A stretch of 64,000 nucleotides of DNA, taken from contig NZ_JAFICD010000007.1 in the NCBI RefSeq assembly GCF_017833525.1, positions 230,774 through 294,773 on the forward strand, given 5' to 3'. The translations under genes were made by a program, and so were the position numbers. Below are positions 58,193 through 64,000 of this stretch, in pieces. Below the pieces are notes generated by a model. That model ran no database searches, had not been told where the DNA came from, and saw nothing but the letters and a program-made list of their open reading frames with translations. The number at the start of each line of letters is the position of its first letter. Within the stretch, counting starts at the first letter, position 1. Source of the DNA: Duganella sp. 1411 (lineage in GTDB: Bacteria; Pseudomonadota; Gammaproteobacteria; Burkholderiales; Burkholderiaceae_D).

Positions 58193-58290
58193 GAAAAGAA
58201 GGGAGGAAACACCATGAAAGGCGATTTTTTGATTTGAATCCCTTATTATATGGGAATCTTCACCTTACGCCGGTTTCCACGGTTCGCTTA

Positions 58291-59379
58291 ATGTCTTTAT
58301 TACAGAATTTAACTTCAGATACATCTGGAGCAAGCCCGGGAGCAAGCCCGGCCGCCGCCACCGATCCCCGCCTGGCCCAGCTGACGGCCTGGCTGGCCGG
58401 CCTCGGCGTGGTCGATGTGACAACCGCCCGTCCGGCCTCGGCCGACGCCAGCTTCCGCCGCTACTTCCGCCTCGACGTCCTGCCGGCCCACCGCGCCGCG
58501 CTCGGCGCCACCCTGATCGCCATGGACGCGCCCCCGGAGCGCGAAAACGTGCTGGGCTTCGTCAAGGTTGACGAAATGCTCACGCAGGCCGGCGTCACCG
58601 TGCCGCGCATCGTCGCCACCGACTACGAGCGCGGCTTCATGCTGATGTCCGACCTGGGCGTGACCACCTACCTGCAGGTGCTCGACCACGACAACGCCTC
58701 GACCATGTACGCCGAGGCGCTGGAGGCGCTGGTGCGCTTCCAGGCCACCAGCACGCCGGACGTGCTGCCCGAGTACGACCGCGCCTTCCTGCTGCGCGAG
58801 CTCAACCTGTTCCCCGAGTGGTACATCGGCAAGCACCTGGGCGCCACGCTGACCGACAAGCAGAACGCCGAGCTGCAGGGCGTGTTCGACGCCATCCTGG
58901 CCAACGTCACGGCGCAGCAGCAGGTGTACGTGCACCGCGACTTCCACTCGCGCAACCTGATGTGGATGGACGCCGGCAACCCGGGCGTGCTCGACTTCCA
59001 GGACGCGCTGTACGGCCCGGTCACCTACGACCTCGCCTCGCTGCTGCGCGACGCCTACGTGCAATGGGACGAGGAACTGGTGCTGGACTGGGCGATCCGC
59101 TACTGGCAGCACGCCAAGTCGGCCGGCTTGCCGGTCAACAAGGACATCGACGCCTTCTACAAGGATTTCGAATACATGGGCCTGCAGCGCCACCTGAAGA
59201 TCCTCGGCATCTTCAGCCGCCTGCACCACCGCGACGGCAAGGACCAGTACCTGGGCGACCTGCCGACGGTGCTCGACTACGTGCGCAAGACGGCCGGCCG
59301 CTACAAGGACCTGAAACCGCTGCTGCGCCTGCTCGACGCGCTCGAGGACAAGCAGCCGCAAGTCGGCTACACGTTCTGA
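58291..59379 (+). CDS. amgK: N-acetylmuramate/N-acetylglucosamine kinase
   Basis: 362 residues from ATG 58291 (MSLLQNL). An APH-like kinase: ASFRRYFRLDV near the start, catalytic loop YVHRDFHSRNLMWM, metal-binding VLDFQDALYGPVTYDLASLLRD, and the family's W-x-L-x-x-QRHLKILGIFSRLHHRDGK segment. AmgK phosphorylates MurNAc and GlcNAc at C1 in the anhydro-muramic acid recycling path of Pseudomonas and Betaproteobacteria. The murU gene starts at its stop codon (TGATG), and lptD is divergent, as in Pseudomonas. Confidence 0.9.
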   Translation: MSLLQNLTSDTSGASPGASPAAATDPRLAQLTAWLAGLGVVDVTTARPASADASFRRYFRLDVLPAHRAALGATLIAMDAPPERENVLGFVKVDEMLTQAGVTVPRIVATDYERGFMLMSDLGVTTYLQVLDHDNASTMYAEALEALVRFQATSTPDVLPEYDRAFLLRELNLFPEWYIGKHLGATLTDKQNAELQGVFDAILANVTAQQQVYVHRDFHSRNLMWMDAGNPGVLDFQDALYGPVTYDLASLLRDAYVQWDEELVLDWAIRYWQHAKSAGLPVNKDIDAFYKDFEYMGLQRHLKILGIFSRLHHRDGKDQYLGDLPTVLDYVRKTAGRYKDLKPLLRLLDALEDKQPQVGYTF

Positions 59380-60098
59380 TGAAGGCGATGATCTTCGCCG
59401 CCGGCCGCGGCGAGCGCATGCGGCCGCTGACCGACACCTGCCCCAAGCCGCTGCTCAAGGTGCGCGGCCGGCCGCTGATCGTCTGGCACATCGTCAACCT
59501 GGTGCGCGCCGGCATCACCGAGATCGTCATCAACACCGCCCACCTGGGCGACGTCATCGAGCAAACGCTGGGCGACGGCGCCCAGTTCGGCGCCCAGCTG
59601 CTGTACTCGCGCGAGGCGACGGCGCTGGAGACGGCCGGCGGCGTCGCCACCGCGCGCCACCTGCTGGGCGAGGCGCCGTTCGTGGCCGTCTCGGGCGACA
59701 TCTACTGCCCGTACTTCGACTTCGAGCAAGTCAAGGACGTGCTCAAGGACGAGGACCTGTGGGGCCAGCCCTACCCGGCCGACCAGCGCGACGTCTGCTG
59801 GCTGTACCTGGTGCCCAATCCCGACTTCCATCCGGAGGGCGACTTCGGCCTGACGATGTACTCGCTGACCAACGACGGCGCGCCGAAGTGGACCTTCGGC
59901 AACATCGGCGTGTACCGGCCCGACATGTTCGACGCCATCGCGCCGGGCCAGCACGCCAAGCTGGGACCGCTGATCCGTTCGTTCATCGAGCGCAAGCAAG
60001 TCGGCGGCGAGGTGTATGAGGGCGAGTGGCACAACGTCGGCACCGTCGAGCAGCTCGACCGGCTCAACGCGCCGCCGGCGGCCAGGGGCGCGCGGTGA
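59379..60098 (+). CDS. murU: N-acetylmuramate alpha-1-phosphate uridylyltransferase
   Basis: 239 residues. MKAMIFAAGRGERMRPLTDTCPKPLLKVRGRPLI is the nucleotidyltransferase signature; AVSGDIYCPYFDF carries the metal-binding Asp. MurU makes UDP-MurNAc from MurNAc-1-phosphate, bypassing de novo synthesis and fosfomycin inhibition. It overlaps amgK by one base and pepP follows with a TGATG overlap, so all are co-transcribed. Confidence 0.91.
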   Translation: MKAMIFAAGRGERMRPLTDTCPKPLLKVRGRPLIVWHIVNLVRAGITEIVINTAHLGDVIEQTLGDGAQFGAQLLYSREATALETAGGVATARHLLGEAPFVAVSGDIYCPYFDFEQVKDVLKDEDLWGQPYPADQRDVCWLYLVPNPDFHPEGDFGLTMYSLTNDGAPKWTFGNIGVYRPDMFDAIAPGQHAKLGPLIRSFIERKQVGGEVYEGEWHNVGTVEQLDRLNAPPAARGAR

Positions 60099-61453
60099 TG
60101 GCGGCGGCGGCGGTGCAAACCCACGCCGCGCGGCGCGCGCGCGTGCTGGCGGCGATGCCACCCGGCGCGGTCGCCGTGCTGGGCACCGCACCGGAGGTGG
60201 CGCGCAACGGCGACAGCGACTATCCGTACCGGCACGACAGCTATTTTTATTACCTGACCGGCTTTACCGAGCCGGAAAGCGTGGTGGTGCTGGTGGCGGC
60301 GGGCGCCGACGCGGCGTCGGCACCGGCGCGCTCCATCCTGTTCTGCCGCCAAAAGAACGTCGAGCGCGAGATCTGGGAAGGCTTCCGCCACGGCCCGGAC
60401 GGCGCCCGCGCGGCCTTCGGCTTCGACGCCGCGTATCCGATCGAAGACCTCGACGGCGAAATCACCAGGCTGCTGGCCGACGCGCCGGCGCTGTACTGCG
60501 CGCTGGCCAGCAACCCGGCGCTCGACGCCCAGATCAAACTATGGCTGGGCAGCGTGCGGCGCATGGCGCGCACCGGCGTCACGCCGCCGGCCAGCGCCGT
60601 CGACCTGCTGCCGCTGCTCGACGACATGCGCCTGATCAAGGACGACGGCGAGCAGGCCACCATGCTGCGCGCGGCCACCATCTCCGGCGCCGCGCACGCG
60701 CGCGCGATGCGCGCCTCGCGCCCCGGCATGTACGAATACGAGATCGAAGCGGAACTGCTATACGAATTCCGCCGCAATGGCGCCCAGGCGCCGGCCTACA
60801 ACTCGATCGTCGCCGCCGGCGCCAACGCCTGCGTGCTGCACTACAGCGCCAACGACGCGCAGACCAAAGATGGCGATCTGGTGCTGATCGACGCCGGCTG
60901 CGAGCTCGATGGCTACGCCTCCGACATCACCCGCACCTACCCGGTCAATGGCCGCTACTCGGCGCCGCAAAAGCGCCTGTATGAACTGGTACTGGCGGCG
61001 CAATCGGCGGCGCTGGCGGCCATCGCCCCGGGCCTGCCGTATTCCGGCGCGCACGACGCCGCGCTGCGGGTGCTGTCCGAAGGCATGCTCGATCTGGGCC
61101 TGCTGAACAAGGATATCCACGGCGGCGTGGCCGACGTCATCGCCAACAAACACTACATGCGGTTCTATATGCACGGCACGGGGCACTGGCTGGGCATGGA
61201 CGTGCACGACGTCGGCATGTATCGCGACGTGAACGCGGCCGGCAAACCTTCGCGCGCGCTGCAGCCGGGCATGGTGCTGACGGTGGAGCCGGGCATCTAC
61301 GTGCGGCCGGCCGACGGCGTGCCGGAGGAATACTGGAACACCGGTATCCGCATCGAGGACGATGTGCTGGTCGGCGCCGACGGCCACACCATCCTGAGCG
61401 CGGCCGCGCCCAAGACCGTGGCCGAGATCGAGGAAGTGATGCTGGCGCGATGA
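60098..61453 (+). CDS. pepP: Xaa-Pro aminopeptidase
   Basis: 451 residues starting at ATG 60098 in the TGATG overlap with murU. The N-terminal domain includes YRHDSYFYYLTGFTEPESVVVL, the catalytic pita-bread domain has LVLIDAGCELDGYASDITRTYPV (two metal Asp), HGTGHWLGMDVHDVG (His), LTVEPGIYV (Glu) and GIRIEDDVLV (Glu). It releases N-terminal residues before proline. Followed by the UbiH-family gene, which overlaps by 4 nt. Confidence 0.94.
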   Translation: MAAAAVQTHAARRARVLAAMPPGAVAVLGTAPEVARNGDSDYPYRHDSYFYYLTGFTEPESVVVLVAAGADAASAPARSILFCRQKNVEREIWEGFRHGPDGARAAFGFDAAYPIEDLDGEITRLLADAPALYCALASNPALDAQIKLWLGSVRRMARTGVTPPASAVDLLPLLDDMRLIKDDGEQATMLRAATISGAAHARAMRASRPGMYEYEIEAELLYEFRRNGAQAPAYNSIVAAGANACVLHYSANDAQTKDGDLVLIDAGCELDGYASDITRTYPVNGRYSAPQKRLYELVLAAQSAALAAIAPGLPYSGAHDAALRVLSEGMLDLGLLNKDIHGGVADVIANKHYMRFYMHGTGHWLGMDVHDVGMYRDVNAAGKPSRALQPGMVLTVEPGIYVRPADGVPEEYWNTGIRIEDDVLVGADGHTILSAAAPKTVAEIEEVMLAR

Positions 61454-62601
61454 CCGATTCCATTCTCGACGCCGACATCGCCATCTGCGGCGCCGGTCCG
61501 GCCGGCATGGCGCTGGCCGCGCTGCTGGTCAAACGCGGCGTGCCCGCCGCCCGCATCGCGCTGGTCGACGCCAAGTCGCTGGCGCAGGCCGGCAAGGATC
61601 CGCGCTCGATCGCGCTGTCGTACGGCAGCCGCCAGATACTCGAGGAAATCGGCGCCTGGCCCGTGGCGGCTACGGCGATCCACCAAATTCACGTGTCGCG
61701 GCGCGGACAATTCGGCCGCAGCCTGATCGACCGCGACGAACACAAACTGCCGGCGCTCGGCTACGTCACCCGCTACGGCGACCTGGTGACGGCGTTGGGC
61801 GCCGTCTGCGAACGCGCCGGCATCGCGATGCTGCGCCCCGCGCGCGTGGAAGCGCTCGACGAACTGTCCGACGCGGTGGTGCTGACCATCACCGACAGCG
61901 CTACCGGGGAGGCGAAATCGTTAAAGGCCTCCATCGTCGTGCAGGCGGAAGGCGGCTTGTTCAACGACCAGGAAAGCCGTTCGCAACGGCGCGACTACGG
62001 GCAGACGGCGATCATCGCGCAAGTGCGCAGCACCCGGCCGACCGGGCATCGCGCCTTCGAGCGGTTCACCGGACAAGGCCCGCTGGCGCTGCTGCCGCAG
62101 GGTGATGAATACTCGCTGGTGTGGTGCGTGCGGCCGGACGTCGCCGACGCGCTGCGGGCGCTGGACGACCAGGCCTTCCTGGCGGCGCTGGGCGAAGCGT
62201 TCGGCGAACGGGTTGGGCGCTTCACGTATGCCTCGCCGCGCCTCGCGTTCCCGCTTGGATTGAACGCCGACCCACGCGCCACCGCCCGCACGGTCGCCAT
62301 CGGCAATGCCGCGCAAACCTTGCATCCGGTGGCGGGACAGGGATTGAATCTGGGCCTGCGCGACGTCACGGTGCTGGCGCGTTTGCTGGCGCAAGGCGCG
62401 AAGCCGGAGAAGCTGGCGGAGTTCACCGCGCTGCGCCGGCAGGACCGGACCACGACGGTGCGGCTGACCGACACGATGGCAAGGATCTTCGCCAACGACT
62501 CGCCGGCGCAGGCGCTGCTGGGGCTATCGCTGGCCGCGATCGACATGGTCGGCCCGGCGCGCGGCGTGCTGGCCGAGCTGATGATGTACGGCCGCCGCTA
62601 G
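61450..62601 (+). CDS. UbiH/UbiF/VisC family FAD-dependent hydroxylase
   Basis: 383 residues. FAD-binding DADIAICGAGPAGMALAALLVKRG at the start, and the family motif AIGNAAQTLHPVAGQGLNLGLRDVTVLARLL near residue 280. Members hydroxylate the ubiquinone ring at C6 or other positions, or act on related substrates. pepP-ubiH linkage is common. Which ring position this one serves cannot be told from sequence. Confidence 0.9.
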   Translation: MTDSILDADIAICGAGPAGMALAALLVKRGVPAARIALVDAKSLAQAGKDPRSIALSYGSRQILEEIGAWPVAATAIHQIHVSRRGQFGRSLIDRDEHKLPALGYVTRYGDLVTALGAVCERAGIAMLRPARVEALDELSDAVVLTITDSATGEAKSLKASIVVQAEGGLFNDQESRSQRRDYGQTAIIAQVRSTRPTGHRAFERFTGQGPLALLPQGDEYSLVWCVRPDVADALRALDDQAFLAALGEAFGERVGRFTYASPRLAFPLGLNADPRATARTVAIGNAAQTLHPVAGQGLNLGLRDVTVLARLLAQGAKPEKLAEFTALRRQDRTTTVRLTDTMARIFANDSPAQALLGLSLAAIDMVGPARGVLAELMMYGRR

Positions 62602-62608
62602 TCTACTC

Positions 62609-63799
62609 ATGCACGATATTTATGCCCGGCTCGGGGTGCCTGCCGATGCGGATGCGCGCGAAATCCGCAAGGCCTATGCGCGCGAACTAAGAAAGATCGA
62701 TCAAGAAACCGAAGCCGCCGCATTTCAAACGCTGCGCCAAGCCTATGAAATGGCACTGCAACTCACAGCGCGCGACTCGCAGTCCTCGCCTCCCCCGCAG
62801 CCAGTTATTGAACGCACATCTGAGAAGGCTCCGAGGCAGGTACCCGCTTTCGTTATACCTCCTACAAATTCGGAAAAAGAATCAGCCGAGGAGCTAGCGC
62901 ACCTCGCATGGGCTAGATGTCTCGCCTCGATGCCCCAAGAGGCACAAATCGACGAGCTGACGTGGGACGAAGCGCTGCGCGAAGCACTGGCCGATGATTT
63001 TTTAGTCAACCTGGACTCACGCATATGGTTTGAAAGTTTGGTGGTGCGCCACCTCACTGATGGCTCGCATCCTGGTCACGAATCGCTATTCTTGGCAGCG
63101 AACAGACAATTTGGATGGGAGGAGGCTCCTGACCGCATCATGCGCTTCCAGACTGGCGCATTGGTCCGGAGCGCGCTTCATGAATTACGCCTGTTTGAAG
63201 GCGTACAATTTGCCCAACGCGCCCAGTTGCGGGCGGCCATTTGCCGGATGCGCGATCCACGTCCGCCGGATGCGGGAGATCTGCAGCAATACAGTTCTGC
63301 ATTAGTGCGACTGAACCGACTATTCCCGAACCTGATGGCGGTAATTCTCGACGCGGACGTCTTTCTCCAATGGCGACAAGCCAGAGTGACCGAACCCGTA
63401 TTTGCGGAACCGATTACCTCTTCGCGCGCGTCGCTCGGTAAAGTGCTGGTCTGGCTGTTTGTTATAGCAATCATTGCGCCTATATTTGTGAGCAAAGTCT
63501 CTTCATGGGGAAGCCGCGAACCAGATCACATCGTGTCCCAAGTTCGACTACAGGAAATCGGTACTCGCATCGCCTATCGCGCTAGCCCTTCGCAGAAAAA
63601 AGTCCTAACCGTGGAATACGAGGTATTTCTCGATGCCGATCGTGCATTCTTAGGCATGAATCTAAAGCGAAAATCTGGCGACGACCGCTTTGACCAAGCT
63701 GTGGCTAATGCGATCCGTGAAACTCCACCTTTTCCACCAAACACGGTCACCGTCTTTCGTGCCCGATACAGCATCTCCCCTGCGGAACCCAAGCCCTAG
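62609..63799 (+). CDS. J-domain-like membrane protein with TonB-like C-terminus
   Basis: 396 residues. MHDIYARLGVPADADAREIRKAYARELRKIDQETEAAAFQTLRQAYEMAL is a J-like domain but without HPD, so it is unlikely to stimulate DnaK. A long middle part without recognised domain follows, then one membrane helix near residue 280 (VLVWLFVIAIIAPIFVSKV) and a C-terminal domain (MNLKRKSGDDRFDQAVANAIRETPPFPP) like TonB/TolA C-termini. Base composition falls noticeably compared with the ubiH gene, hinting at transfer. Its start is only 7 nt after the ubiH stop. Function unknown. Confidence 0.65.
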   Translation: MHDIYARLGVPADADAREIRKAYARELRKIDQETEAAAFQTLRQAYEMALQLTARDSQSSPPPQPVIERTSEKAPRQVPAFVIPPTNSEKESAEELAHLAWARCLASMPQEAQIDELTWDEALREALADDFLVNLDSRIWFESLVVRHLTDGSHPGHESLFLAANRQFGWEEAPDRIMRFQTGALVRSALHELRLFEGVQFAQRAQLRAAICRMRDPRPPDAGDLQQYSSALVRLNRLFPNLMAVILDADVFLQWRQARVTEPVFAEPITSSRASLGKVLVWLFVIAIIAPIFVSKVSSWGSREPDHIVSQVRLQEIGTRIAYRASPSQKKVLTVEYEVFLDADRAFLGMNLKRKSGDDRFDQAVANAIRETPPFPPNTVTVFRARYSISPAEPKP

Positions 63800-63888
63800 C
63801 ACAATGAAACATTGGGAAGACGATGCGGAGCAGCCAACAGAATTGGCGTAATCACACGGGCCATTATCGCCTAGCCGTCCCCGGAATC

Positions 63889-63905
63889 ACGTAGGGCGGA
63901 TTAGC
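63889..63905. repeat. Dispersed GTAGGGCGGATTA repeat, half copy
   Basis: ACGTAGGGCGGATTAGC matches the left arm of the copy at 4693-4724, then departs after TTAGC. The right arm is missing within the window, as if interrupted by the sequence that follows. Confidence 0.65.
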
Positions 63906-64000
63906 TGTGATGTTTCAATAGGTTGTTGTGGTTCATTCGGACTAGACTTGAGAACTTGGAAATCGCCAAACCCCCAATTCTCAAGGAGCTAGCCGAATGA
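63906..64000 (+). mobile_element. Probable left end of an insertion sequence (truncated by window)
   Basis: From 63906 the sequence turns AT-rich (TGTGATGTTTCAATAGG) and leads to an ATG at 63997 with a strong ribosome site (AAGGAGCTAGCCGA). The join falls inside a dispersed repeat, so this looks like an IS end with a transposase start. The transposase body is outside the window and the family cannot be told. Confidence 0.4.

Overview
The window reads as chromosomal DNA of a high-GC betaproteobacterium, most likely Oxalobacteraceae (Massilia/Duganella/Telluria-like). This is inferred from recognisable proteins and gene order (leuS-lptE-holA-proA, dapB-bamE|fur, pdxA-ksgA, surA-lptD, amgK-murU-pepP-ubiH). 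No database search was run.

1-8360: the tail of a DUF2141 protein, a large perfect inverted repeat, then a divergent pair made of a TonB-dependent receptor and a tryptophan-halogenase-family flavoprotein. Their shared promoter region carries four LacI-type palindromes at an exact 21-bp period. A YbjJ-like MFS transporter, a membrane protein with a 23-residue hydrophobic peptide, and a Fic protein with its own candidate operator follow.

8361-15774: a genomic island at the 3' end of tRNA-Gly(CCC). A 47-bp direct repeat (8361-8407 and 15728-15774) marks its ends. Its phage-type genes are broken by point lesions: a Dam-like methylase with three, a DUF4224 gene with two, and an integrase with one frameshift that removes the catalytic tyrosine. 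The cargo looks intact: a CoiA-like zinc-ribbon protein, an unknown 254-aa protein, a small exported protein, an HNH-like protein, and a toxin-antitoxin-like pair behind a CRP-type site. A 3' fragment of tRNA-Leu(CAA) inside the island suggests an older, separate integration event. The element looks fixed in place but still carries accessory genes.

15775-31440: tRNA-Gly, a virK pseudogene, two small genes, a TraB/GumN protein, a GH26 mannanase with a CBM10-like module, an M28 peptidase, a CsgG-DUF4810-DUF799 lipoprotein operon, a LysR regulator divergent from a tautomerase-DUF4865 pair, a 13-repeat Sel1 protein, and a signalling operon (HDOD-GAF-histidine kinase followed by REC-PAS-GGDEF-EAL).

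31441-43700: a Bcr/CflA transporter, an RNA methyltransferase, a DsbA-fold isomerase, hemJ/CopD, and a two-gene ABC-type ATPase plus DUF4276 (TOPRIM-like) pair lodged between proA and hemJ. That pair is the best candidate in the window for an uncharacterised defence-type system. holA, lptE and leuS follow.

43700-64000: mostly housekeeping genes (map, ExbB/ExbD with an orphan barstar, dapB, bamE, fur, hrcA, ksgA, pdxA, surA, lptD, amgK, murU, pepP, ubiH family). There are two tandem paralogous lipoproteins, a J-domain-like/TonB-C-like membrane protein, and at the right edge what looks like the left end of an insertion sequence inside a dispersed repeat. Two families of intergenic palindromes recur through the window.
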